Of a stretch of 64,000 nt of DNA, positions 36,168-46,088 are shown in pieces. Made by a program: the position numbers and the translations under genes. Each line of letters starts with the position of its first letter. Positions within the stretch are counted from its first letter, which is position 1. This stretch comes from Colletotrichum lupini (Eukaryota > Ascomycota > Sordariomycetes > Glomerellales > Glomerellaceae), in assembly GCF_023278565.1 (NCBI RefSeq), contig NC_064679.1:372001-436000 (forward strand), given 5' to 3'. A model generated the notes under the pieces. That model was given only the letters and a program-made list of their open reading frames with translations. It had not been told where the DNA came from and did no database searches.

Positions 36168-38560
36168 ATGGCCAAACGTGTATGCATCGTCGGTAAGGAC
36201 AACTTTCTCTCCCGCGCCCGAGTCTTTGCTAACACCATAGTCTCAAGGCGCCGGCCCCTCCGGCCTCGTCGCCGCAAAGACTCTCCTCCAAAACGCACCA
36301 AAGGGCGCCTTTGACGTGACAATCTTTGACGCCCAACGGCGCATCGGCGGCTTATGGCCCACGCGCCGCGACGATATCGACGGCCTCGTCCACCCTCTCA
36401 TGCTCGCCAACCAGAGCAAGCACACCGTGCAGTTCAGCGACCTCGCCTGGGCCCCTGAGGACCCGGACTTCCCGCGCGCCTGGATGGTTGGCCGGTACCT
36501 GGAACGCTACATCGAGCGCTACCTCAAGGGCACTGATGCTGCCGCTGCAGCAACCTTGAAGCTCGGCCACCGTGTCGTCGAAACGAAGCTCTCTTCCAAA
36601 GACGGCTCATGGACCGTCACCGTCGAGAGCGAGGCTGGCGGAAGGGAGACGAGCGTGTTTGATTACCTGCTTGTGTCTTCCGGCTTCTTTGGCAAGCCCA
36701 TTGTGCCAGACGTCGTCTCTGGCAGTGCCGGTACGGATATCCCCGTGGTGCACAGCAGCAAGTACCGGGATCTACAGACCCTGTTCCCGGACGGCGTCAA
36801 GAACGGCGGCAAGATTCTAGTCGTGGGAGGGCAGATGTCTGGCGTCGAGATCGCGGGGACCATCGCCACGCACATTTCCTGCGCCATCAACGCACCGGAC
36901 CCGAACCCCGTGCCGAACGCGGAGAAGCTCACAGTCGAGCATCTCACCCAGCGTCCGACGTGGGTGTTTCCACTCCACACCACGCCAAAGGTATGCCCCA
37001 TCTTCCAGACATGGAGAGACTCGACTTGCTGACACCAAGCTCAAGCCCGGCGCGAAAGCAGCCCCCTTCCTACCCCTAGACTTCCCATCCTACAACCTCA
37101 GCAACCGCCCACACCCCCTCGAAAACAGCCAAGGCCACATCACCCCAGACGCCGCACGCCTAACCCACGGCATCTACACAACCTCCCTAGGCCAAGACCA
37201 ATCCGACTTCTCCCCCTCCGTCGCCGTGACGTCCAAACACCACTCGGACCCGGCCTACCTCGCCGTCTCGGAGAACTACATGGAATTCGTCCGCGCCGGC
37301 CTCGTCAACATCACAACCGGCAAACTCGACTCCGTCACCGGCACAACCGCAAAATTCACGAACCCTTCCTCCTCCTCCTCCTCCTCCGCCGCCACTCCGG
37401 AAATCGAGAACGTCGCAGCCGTCATCCTCGCAACGGGCTTCGACCCCTCCCCCTGTCTCTCCTTCCTCCCCTCCTCCGTCCTCACAACCCTAAACCACTC
37501 TTCCTCCCACCCCTCTCTCCCCCTCGCCCTCGCCTTCCACGGAACCCACGTCAAAGACCTCCCGACCCTCGGCTTCGTAGGCTTCTACCGGTCCCCCTAC
37601 TGGGGCGTAATGGAAATGCAAGCCCGTTTCCTCTCCGCCCTCTGGACGTCCTCCCCTTCCACACGCCCGCCGGCCCTCACCGAAGCCCTCCTAGACGACG
37701 CCTCAGACTGGCGCACCGTCTCCCTCCGCGACGACCCCCGCGCCTCCCAGTTCCCAATGGGCGACTACGCCTACCTAATGCAACAATTCTCCCTCGCTCT
37801 CTCCATCCCCATCTCCCCGCCCGCGAGCCCCTTAACCCCGGCCCTCCCTCACAACAACAAACCAATGGACATACTCACCCCGGCACGCTACCTCTCCCCA
37901 CTCGCCTCCGAATCCGCAAAATCCGAAGCCGACAAGTCTCTAGCACAAACAAACGACACAGCAATCGCAGGCCTAACCACATCCCGCTTCGTGCCCCGCG
38001 CCGTCTTCCGCAGCTTACTGGGAACATGGAAGCTAGAACGCGATCTCACGAGCAGACTACCGAGCCACCCAAGCGGCCACTTCAGCGGGACGGCACAATT
38101 CCTCCTCCGCAACAAGACCGCCGACGGCCTGAAGTGCGCCTCCGGACCCGCCTCCGCGGATGAAACCCCAGACGCCAACGACGACGGCGCCCTGGCGACA
38201 GAATACCTCTATATCGAAGACGGCGAATTCCGCGCCTCAAACGGCCTCGTCTTCCGCGCGACCCGCCGCTACGTCTGGCGCTACGACGAAAAGAAAGACA
38301 CAATCAGCGTCTGGTTCGCAAAAGTCAACGAGCCGAAGCGGGCAGATTACCTCTTCCACGAGATCGAGTTCGAAGGACCGCCACAAGATGACCAGAAGAA
38401 CCCCTGGCAGGCAAAGGCTGGGCACCTTTGCATTGATGATTATTATGACGTAAAGTACGACTTCGCCTTCAAGGCTGTCAACCTCGAGGAGTGGAATATC
38501 AAGTATACTGTCAACGGGCCACAGAAGGATTACACGATACATGGCATCTATAGACGCTAG
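36168..38560 (+). CDS. FMO-like FAD/NAD(P)-dependent oxidoreductase fused to a DUF6314-like domain
   Basis: Three exons (36168-36192, 36248-36990, 37046-38560) give about 760 residues. The second acceptor could be six bases earlier at 37040, adding two residues. The first intron splits the FAD site; joined, it reads VCIVGAGPSGLVAAK (GxGxxG near residue 9). A second nucleotide-binding motif, GGQMSGVEIAG, lies near 220. FFGKPIVPD resembles the flavin-monooxygenase fingerprint and ATGFDPSP the ATG motif. A run of seven Ser codons sits at 37367-37387. From about residue 600 the sequence changes to RAVFRSLLGTWKLERDL...GIYRR, which resembles the DUF6314 domain, a lipocalin-like fold of unknown role. 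The oxidised substrate is unknown. The intact motifs suggest an active cytosolic enzyme. Confidence 0.85.
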
Positions 38561-38850
38561 AAACATCAATGACTAGAAGACGGATGAAGCGAAATCTTAC
38601 ATCTCAGGCTTTGAGAATCTAATCATTTCTATAAGTAATGCTTTTCTATCTCCTGCAATCGTGCATCATTCGCTATAGGCCAGCATTGCTGAAACCAGCA
38701 TAGCCCAGTGTGCAGTCTCGCTATTGCACAACTCCAAAGATAACATTTTCCATCCTCGCCACTGTAAATGCATCAGTATCGCTCACCAGAATGTCAGTGT
38801 TTCTCTTGTGCCGCCTAATAGTTCATCGTCAGTGACCAATCCTAGCCCGC

Positions 38851-40860
38851 CTACAACATCGTCAAATCCCCATCGCCGTCCACCTTTCGCATGCTTCCGT
38901 CACCCAAGATTGCATGCCTTCGCACGAGCTTGGTGTTTCCGGTGTTCAATGTCCAGCAACGAGCCAAGCCCTCTCTTCCAAATGCCCAGATCATCATATC
39001 AGGGCCTGATCCCATCGAAAGGTCGACGATGCCGGAGCAAACGGCAACGACTTGGCCGTAGACATCAATTGGAAACTTTGGCCTTGAGTTCCGGTTGTCC
39101 TTGCTGTTCAATCCGCCGTTCTTGGCTTTGAGAAATTGCTGAACTGTATGCTGCAATGTCGGCCACCAATGAGCCCATTGATGTTCCCCTTGGCTGTCGA
39201 CCAAACTCAGGAGGCTGTTAGTGTTTGAGAGATCTCGGAACATATCTGGTGGGATGGTGTAGAAAGCGAGAATTTGCTCCCCTGGTTGGAACCCTTCTCC
39301 TTCCGTCCACCGTGTCGTTGGGAAAACGGCAGCAATTCTCACACCATGTACCAAGTCCCTCCCAACGGCATACATGAGCGGCGCACTTTCGCATGCTGCC
39401 GCTGGTGGACAAAACTTCACCTTGGTCACAATGCCAGCCCTCGACCATTTGGGATCATCACAAACCAGGCTCAGGTACCTAGTCTTGGGGTCTGTAAAAA
39501 GGATGTGAGACCCGTCGCTCAAGGGCACGGCTCGATAGTTGTCGGCAGTGGATAATCTAGGCCTTGGGAGGACTCTTCCCGTTCTTGTCCACTGGCTTCT
39601 TTGATTGGCAAAGGGACCGAGGGAGGCGGACAACTGCTGCTCCATGATGGTATAGACGTTCGAAGCGTCTTCCTCTAGTTCAGACGTCTCAAGTCGTGAG
39701 ATGATAACCGGGACCTGGGGGGTGAAGTCGATTTCATTGAAGCCAAGACCACCCAATACGTCTTGCAGCGAGCCGGCGTGGCAGTCTGAGATTGACGCGG
39801 CGCTGATCAGGCGAAGTTTGCGTCTTGGGTCGTTTGCGTCACCCGGAGGAAGAAAATAGATGTAGTCGCTGGGTGTGGACAAGGCAAAGCGGCGGGCATT
39901 TTGCTTTGCACTTCTATCATTGTTATGTATCTCGATAGCCGAAGAGCTGCCAAAGGCGACGTAAGAACGATGAGGGCAAATGGCGACGGAGCGAGGAGGA
40001 CAGTCGGCCGTGCCCACGTTGTAGTGGGTGGATTGTAGCTTTGCCTGCAAAGGCAGGGAGTGCGATACTTGCCGTGCGTTACAGTTACACAGTTTGTTTT
40101 GGGTTGAGTACTTGATGGGCAATACGGGTAACCCTTGGATTTCGAAGACAAGGCCAAGACGGCCTTGGACGAGCACAGCAACATGGTTGCGTGCCCATGT
40201 CGTGTCCATGGCGCAGGCAAGTACAGGAGATCCGCAGGTAATGGCAGTGATAAGTCGAAGTTCGCCCTTGCGGCTCTTGCGATAATTCGAGTGCTCCTTC
40301 TAAGAAGATATGGGCCATGGACGCGAGAAGCTCTCTTCGCACTGGTGATGCAACTCATAGACCAGGATGGTGCATCCGTGGGTGACCATCAAGTATCGAC
40401 CGCACACACTTGCGGTGTAGACAATGTTTCGTTCGTCGCTGGTAGATATCGGAGAACCGCCGATGAAGTGCGTCTGGCCGATTTCGACGAAAGCGGGCTT
40501 GCTCCCGTTGTGACGCGGGCCGAGAGTGCATTCTCTCGTGAGCCATTTGGACATGACAGACGCTCGACTTGGCACCGGCTTGTCCGTGTTGCTGGAAGCT
40601 TGATGGCCAAGTATGCTATTGATGCTCGAGGTCCACCCGCCCCTCGACAACATGCGGCCAAGAATAGTCTCATTCATGCCGGCTAAGAACCAGGAGCGGC
40701 AGGTGTGCCGTGAGGAATTGAAGTCGCATGGATCCAAGAGCAAGTAGATACCAAGCAATATCTCGATTGGGAGCCTTTGAGAAACTGGCAGCTGTTGCAT
40801 CGCGTGATAGCCATGGCCATGGCTGTACAACAGCGGACGCTGGCCGGGCTGGTTCGTCAT
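38851..40860 (-). CDS. F-box protein, continuous frame interrupted by a single in-frame TAG
   Basis: From the ATG at 40860 one minus-strand frame runs 670 codons to 38851. The only interruption is TAG at 40302-40300 (codon 187). The N-terminus carries an F-box: LPVSQRLPIEILLGIYLLLDPCDFNSSRHTCRSW at about residues 24-57, the Skp1-binding motif of SCF ubiquitin ligases. After it comes RECTLG...YTASVCGRYLMVTHGCTILVYEL, and beyond the stop ACAMDTTWARNHVAVLVQGRLGLV, which looks like repeated beta-propeller strands seen in this fungal F-box family. Both halves therefore belong to one protein. The stop could be a nonsense mutation, a sequencing error or hidden in an unusual intron; a 43-bp GT-AG candidate ending at the TAG would break the frame. 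If the stop is real, only a 186-residue fragment with the F-box would be made. Confidence 0.75.
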
Positions 40861-41465
40861 GGCAGAGTCAAGCCAGGGATCTGAGGTCTGAAATGTTGTC
40901 GAAGAAAAGATACCTAAAGAGAGTGATAGAGTAGAGACCGGGATAAAGGTTCAGGGCGTACTTCGGGCAATGATAGAAGTCCCTAGAACTGCTGGTGATG
41001 CAAGTGGTGACTTGGGTGATGTTGATGCTGGTCGGGGCTTGATGATTGAAGACGATGTTGTAGTCAAGAAATGAATTTCCGGGGACTCGCGATTCTGCAA
41101 ACTCATAAGTAGGATACAAGCTCTATGCACGCCCCTTGCCAGCAGGTGACTAAAAGTTTCTGCAGTTTCCATCTTTCCAGTTGCAGTGAGAAGGTGAAGA
41201 GATAACGGCAGGTGAGTGCTGGCCGTGTGGGTTGCAGGAACCCAGAAAAGCAGTTGCCAACGACATCAAAGTGCCTGAAAGAGCAACATCTCCTGATTTA
41301 GATACCAGAGTGCTCCTCCCCATCCAAAGCTGTCTTCATTAGAGAGAGTCTGGAGAACACAAAAAGCGACAGGATGCACGGCAAAACTGAGGGGGAGGAA
41401 AAGTCGAGGAACCGAGCAAGCTGAACCTCCAAGAATGAGCCAGCTCTGGGGGGTTGTCACCAACT
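40861..41465. other. Promoter region of the F-box gene and upstream flank of tRNA-Ile
   Basis: About 600 bp without a supportable gene. The left part is the F-box promoter and the right part ends at the tRNA. I see no repeat or regulatory site that I can name. Confidence 0.5.
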
Positions 41466-41560
41466 GGTCGGTTAGCTCAGTTGGTTAGAGCGTGGTACTA
41501 ATATTTCACCTGCAATATTGTGTAATGCCAAGGCCGGGAGTTCAAGCCTCCCACTGATCA
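41466..41560 (+). tRNA. tRNA-Ile (anticodon AAT) with 21-nt intron
   Basis: The sequence GGTCGGTTAGCTCAGTTGG holds the acceptor strand, A box and D-arm. The anticodon stem TGGTA/TGCCA encloses loop CTAATA plus A, split by an intron of about 21 nt that begins one base after anticodon AAT. The T-arm is GGGAGTTCAAGCCTCCC and the acceptor closes with ACTGATC plus A. A TCTTTT run follows as the Pol III terminator. Confidence 0.93.
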
Positions 41561-42701
41561 ATCTTTTGCATTTTGATCGAGATAATTCGTACAAAACACC
41601 CATTACGTGCCCATATTATTATTGAAGACATTCCTTTTCGCGATTTTCGTGAGTTTCTTGTTCAAAAACGTTGTTGTGGTGGTAGCTTTGTGCGACGACT
41701 CTCGGATCTACACTCATTTGCTGACTCATTCAGTACCTCGAGCGTGTGTGTGGACCTGAGAGGGTGCGTTCATGTAGTTGAAGACCCAGCCCGGAAAAGC
41801 ATTTAAGGTGAAGAGACCGATTGTTTTCATGGTTGGTTTTCCAACATGCATGAGTGAAGATGAATCTGAGTATCCTCAAATTCGTATTGTCTCGAGTCCT
41901 CAACCGTGAAGCTTGTGATGTCGATGAAAACGCTCAGATGCGACTGAAGAATTACTGGGCTCCCCTGAAGATCCAGGGCAGGGCGCCTGACAGTTCCTCT
42001 GACAGGACCGGACCCAGTGGGGTTGTAATTCTGCTTTCGGTTAGCGAGATGCCCAGAGCTCCCGACCTGGCAGAAAAGCATTCATGGATGGCGGGGTAGC
42101 TCTGGGCGCAAGCGAATGGCATTCACCACGCAGTCAAGCTTAAAAAAGAGTAGCAGCTGCAGTTGGGGGTTCATCCACGTCATATGGCAGAGTTCAGCTG
42201 GAAACTGATTTTGAGCGCCGGATTGGGCAACCACAGGAAGATGCTGACGCAGATTTTGCCATTGACACTGACATGGAGGAGGAAAGAACGCGGGCACTGC
42301 ACTTGCTGCTCCCAATGCGGCACGAGGCAAGATGTACCTTGGATAGGTACCTTAAGGTAGCTACCTAAGGAAAGAGAAGGTAGGAGGGAGAAATGAGGAA
42401 GGAGGAAGGAGGCATGGCCCGTCTGCGGGCAGCCAAGAAGGAGAAGGAAGGAGCTGACGCGCGCCTTTGCTTGGCTTCGTTCGTTCCCGGCCCTCCTCCT
42501 TCTTCTCCTCTGTCTCTGCTCTCCCTCATCTTCATACAAAATCCCCTCAATTCGTACCACCAATTCCGATTAACTTTCCATCCTGCTCTGCACCCTCTTC
42601 TTAGACACCTTTACAGAAGACTCTCCCCAAATACCTACTCAGCCAGCTACTGTCTCTCCACGGCATCAATCTCTACCCCTCAATTGCGTCCGACCGCCAC
42701 A
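41561..42701. other. Upstream region of the dehydrogenase gene
   Basis: About 1.1 kb precede the dehydrogenase start. Open frames are short, and the in-frame extension back to 42393 is Ser/Pro-rich UTR-like sequence. The last 200 bases are pyrimidine-rich, as usual in fungal 5' leaders. An overlapping palindrome pair lies at 42348-42370. Confidence 0.5.
42348..42370. promoter_or_regulatory. Overlapping palindromes upstream of the dehydrogenase gene
   Basis: TACCTTAAGGTA (42348-42359) is a perfect 12-bp palindrome that overlaps a second one, GGTAGCTACC (42356-42365). Together they form a near-perfect inverted repeat ending ACCTAAGG. It lies about 330 bp before the start codon at a plausible promoter position. 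A protein-binding role is inference. Confidence 0.35.
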
Positions 42702-43787
42702 ATGAAGCTCGCCGTCTTCAGCGCCAAAGCCTATGACAAGAAATACATCAATGCCGCCCACGATGTCAGGAAGGAAGAGTTCAAGAAGCACAACGAGAAG
42801 CTTGTCGACGACAACACTGACTTTGGCATCATCTACCACGACTTCTCCCTCTCTACCGAGACCGTCTCGCTCGTCAAAGACGTCGATGCCGTCTGCGTCT
42901 TTGTAAACGACTCCCTCACCGCCGACGTCGTCGAGGAGCTCCACAAGGCCGGCTGCAGAGCCATCCTCCTTCGCTGCGCAGGCTTCAACAACGTCGACCT
43001 TAAGACTGCCGAAAAGTTGGGCATCTTCGTTGCCAATGTCCCTTCCTACTCCCCCGAGGCTGTAGCCGAGTTCGCCGTCGCCCTGCTTCAATCCCTCAAC
43101 CGACGCACCCACCGAGCCTACAACCGAACCCGCGAGGGCAACTTTAACCTCGATGGCCTTCTCGGCAAAACTGTACATGGCAAGACGGTGGGCATCATTG
43201 GTACCGGCAGGATTGGCGTTTCCATGGCCCGCATCATGAAGGGCTTCGGCTGCACACTGTACGCCTTTGACCCCTACGAGTCAGACGCCTTCAAGGAGCT
43301 CGGCGAGTACCTGCCTCTGGAGGAGCTCCTTCCCAAGTGCGACTTCATCAGTTTGCACTGCCCTCTGATGGAAAAGACGAAGCATATCATCAACGAAAAG
43401 ACGCTGAAGCAGATGAAGCCTGGCGCTATGCTCATCAACACATCTCGTGGCGGTCTCGTCGATACCAAATCTGTCGTCCACGCCCTCAAGACTAAGCATC
43501 TTGGCGGTCTGGCCCTGGACGTATACGAAGGCGAGGGGGATCTCTTCTACAATGACCACTCTGGTCATATTATCGACGACGACTTGCTGACCCGTTTGAT
43601 GACCTTCCCCAACGTCCTCATCTGTGGCCACCAAGGTTTCTTCACCGAAGAAGCGCTGCAGGAGATCTCCGAGTGCACATTCCGCAACCTCGAAGACTTT
43701 ATGCTGGGACGCAAGTGCGACAACTCTTTGGTCAAGGAAGAGTTTTTAATGTCTCGCAGAGAGTCTCTCCCGGTGCGTATTGTCTGA
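42702..43787 (+). CDS. D-lactate-dehydrogenase-like D-2-hydroxyacid dehydrogenase
   Basis: An intronless 361-residue protein, normal length for the family. The ATG at 42702 starts MKLAVFSAKAYDKKYI, the conserved first strand, so the longer upstream frame is not used. The NAD-binding motif GTGRIG lies at 167-172. Catalytic residues are in place: Arg249 in NTSRGGLVD, Glu278 in YEGEGD and His310 in CGHQGFFTEEAL. The pattern RCAGFNNVDL and the GHQGFFT loop fit the D-lactate dehydrogenase branch rather than formate or phosphoglycerate dehydrogenases. It probably interconverts pyruvate and D-lactate, or a related 2-keto acid, with NADH in the cytosol. The 3' side has a 490-bp space to the next stop, with nothing else seen in it. 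Confidence 0.92.
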   Translation: MKLAVFSAKAYDKKYINAAHDVRKEEFKKHNEKLVDDNTDFGIIYHDFSLSTETVSLVKDVDAVCVFVNDSLTADVVEELHKAGCRAILLRCAGFNNVDLKTAEKLGIFVANVPSYSPEAVAEFAVALLQSLNRRTHRAYNRTREGNFNLDGLLGKTVHGKTVGIIGTGRIGVSMARIMKGFGCTLYAFDPYESDAFKELGEYLPLEELLPKCDFISLHCPLMEKTKHIINEKTLKQMKPGAMLINTSRGGLVDTKSVVHALKTKHLGGLALDVYEGEGDLFYNDHSGHIIDDDLLTRLMTFPNVLICGHQGFFTEEALQEISECTFRNLEDFMLGRKCDNSLVKEEFLMSRRESLPVRIV

Positions 43788-44279
43788 GGTTAGGAGAACC
43801 CTGCTGGCAGCTGGTGGATATGAAACAAAGACCTGTAGATTGGTGAATACCCTTCTCTTCAACTCTTGAGCAAATAGATGGCTACAGATTACGACTTACG
43901 AATAGACGATTCCCTACATCCACTGTCGCATCGCTCCTCTCATGCAGATGAAAAGTTTGACGAAGAAAGGATTGATATTTTCAAATGGTTGCATTACCCA
44001 CATGTGCATGCACTTGAACCCGACTGTTTTAATTTCAATTTTATTTAGGATTATGAACGGCGCCGGCCGTTGGGCTTTATATGCGTCTATAGTCTAAATG
44101 CCTTTCGCTCCTGGATTCCACTATCCAACGCCAGCCTCCTCTTTACGCCGAATAAACAAAGATTACCATCGAATCCAGGGCCGATAGCCAAGGCGCCAGG
44201 AACAAGTCGCTGAGATACAGCAGCTCTCTGGGTGTTTTGCTATGTATCGAGATGTATACATATCGAATATCCGAATCGC

Positions 44280-46088
44280 TTACGAGGGCTCAAAGGTGCG
44301 GGTAGGAGCCAACGCGTTCTTCGGCGGCTTGGCCTTTTCCTCATCGGATCCCGACGTCTCCTCGTCATCACCAGAGTAGGCGTACTTGCTCCTGGCACGG
44401 ATACGGGCTCCGTAGACCCAGAAGAGGAAGGGAATCGCACAGCACGCGAGACCGAGGAAGGCGAGGAGGGACGAGGCCCATTGGTCGCCGAGGCGGTCGT
44501 ACATTTGCTCGGTGAAGAGGACGACGGCGGCGCCCCAGAAGGAGCGGATGCAGGTCTTTGCGGCGAGGGCGGAGGCGGCTTGGTGCTGGTAGGAGTCGAC
44601 GAGGTAGTTGTTTGCCGAGTTGTACAAGAAGATGAAGCCGAAGCCGACGGGGAAGCCGCCGAACGCGGGGCCGGCCCAGTGGAGATCTGCGTAGGAGGTC
44701 CAGGCGAAGATGAAGAGGCCGATGGGGATGAACCAGCAGCTGAGCATCATGGGGATGAGGCGGGCCTCGGCGGGCGGGTGTCCGTTGTGCTTCGCGACGA
44801 GGGTGAGGTAGTGCTTGTTCACCCAAGGGGAACAGGCGGCCGACAAGAGAACGCCGACGGCGAGGGGGATGAACATGAGACCCGTCGAGGAGGCGGAGTA
44901 GCCCTTGCGCTTCTGGTAGATGATGGGGAAGGCAACGAAGAACATGTAGAGCAGGCCGTAGAGGACGGACATGTAGATGGAGATGAGGAAGACGATGAGC
45001 TCGCCAAAGAGCAGCTGGAAGGGCCGGATGAGGAAGATTCCCAGGCGCTCGCTGAAGGGACGCATGTCGATGTCCTGCTCCGTGACGTGGGTCGCGTCGC
45101 CGGTCTCCTTGCGCATCTTCGCGGCACGGCGGGCGAGGATCGTGGGCGCGTAGGTCTCGGGGACGGTGAAGGAGATGAGGACCCAGACGACGAAGGCCAT
45201 GATGAGCTGGATCCAGTACAGCCACCGCCAGCCTGCCGCGTCGGAGAGGAAGCCGCCGACCAAGGGACCGATGGCGGGGCCGATGAAGGGCGCAGCAGAA
45301 AAGGCTGCCATCGGAACGCCGCGCTCCTCGTTGCGCCAGAGGTCTGCGAGGGTGCCGCCCACGAGGGTCATGGGCGCGGAGAAGGCGATGCCGTCGATGG
45401 CGCGGCAGACAAGCAACGTGGCGAGGTTCTTGGCGACGGCGCAGGGGATGATGAAGATGACGGCGAGAAGGAGGGTGGATGCGTAAATCACCTGGCGGCC
45501 GTAGATTTCGGAAAGGGGCGCGAAGGCCATGGGACCGATGCCGAAGCCGATGACGAAGACGGTGATGGAGACGAGGGCGGCTTCCTCTGAGACGTGGAAC
45601 TCTGCTGCGACGCCCTCGATGTCGGCCGTAATTACCGAGGAGCAGAAGGCGACGACGAAGCAGGTTAGGGCGACGACCATTGTGCAGTACCACTTGTATG
45701 CCTTGCTCCAGTTCTTTGGGTTCTGGGGGTCGTTGGGGACGAAGGTGACGAGCTTGTAGTCTCCCCGACCTGCTGGAGCCGAGGCGTCGGTGACGGCGGG
45801 GATCTCGCCATTGTGGGTTTCCACGCGGTACTCGTCGAGGTTTGCGTTGGGGGAGAGGGTGCGGTAGGGGAGGTTTACGTCCAGCTCTGGGTCGATTTCC
45901 TCCTTCGTCTTTACGGGGTGGAGGACGTTTGAGGCGATGGAGGAGCGGCGGTTCGGGCGGGCGTTGCCTGATGGTGTGCGGGTGTGGGAGGATACCGGGG
46001 CGTATTGGGGTGCTGGTGCGGCGCCGTCTGAGTCTGAGGAGGAGCCTGGCGGTAGGGTGTGTGATGATGTTCGTGATGGCTGATCCAT
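44280..46088 (-). CDS. MFS drug:H+ antiporter (DHA1 family, Flr1/Tpo-like)
   Basis: One uninterrupted 602-residue frame starts at 46088. A long Ser/Pro-rich cytosolic N-terminus leads to DPQNPKNWSKAYKWY, the entry signature of fungal DHA1 transporters. Twelve hydrophobic segments follow, with LSEIYGRQVIYASTLLL between segments 2 and 3 (MFS motif A region), FIGPAIGPLVGGFL near segment 5 (the antiporter motif) and GWRWLYWIQLIMAF. The C-terminus is acidic (GDDEETSGSDEEK). Relatives at the plasma membrane export fungicides, polyamines and plant or fungal toxins, and the actual substrate is unknown. No introns are needed. The gene's GC-rich coding sequence produces a long antisense open frame that is a shadow. 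Confidence 0.9.
   Translation of the reverse strand: MDQPSRTSSHTLPPGSSSDSDGAAPAPQYAPVSSHTRTPSGNARPNRRSSIASNVLHPVKTKEEIDPELDVNLPYRTLSPNANLDEYRVETHNGEIPAVTDASAPAGRGDYKLVTFVPNDPQNPKNWSKAYKWYCTMVVALTCFVVAFCSSVITADIEGVAAEFHVSEEAALVSITVFVIGFGIGPMAFAPLSEIYGRQVIYASTLLLAVIFIIPCAVAKNLATLLVCRAIDGIAFSAPMTLVGGTLADLWRNEERGVPMAAFSAAPFIGPAIGPLVGGFLSDAAGWRWLYWIQLIMAFVVWVLISFTVPETYAPTILARRAAKMRKETGDATHVTEQDIDMRPFSERLGIFLIRPFQLLFGELIVFLISIYMSVLYGLLYMFFVAFPIIYQKRKGYSASSTGLMFIPLAVGVLLSAACSPWVNKHYLTLVAKHNGHPPAEARLIPMMLSCWFIPIGLFIFAWTSYADLHWAGPAFGGFPVGFGFIFLYNSANNYLVDSYQHQAASALAAKTCIRSFWGAAVVLFTEQMYDRLGDQWASSLLAFLGLACCAIPFLFWVYGARIRARSKYAYSGDDEETSGSDEEKAKPPKNALAPTRTFEPS

Noticed and set aside
37367..37387. TCC repeat as a possible unstable coding tract
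   Set aside because: It encodes only seven Ser in a linker-like segment of the flavoprotein. Such runs are common and probably harmless.
42393..42701. N-terminal extension of the dehydrogenase frame by about 100 residues
   Set aside because: The extension is Ser/Pro/Leu-rich pyrimidine-tract UTR sequence. The family starts at MKLAVFSAKAYD.
44232..45590. 452-codon plus-strand open frame rich in Glu, Gly, Asp and Val
   Set aside because: It is the antisense shadow of the GC-rich DHA1 transporter coding sequence.
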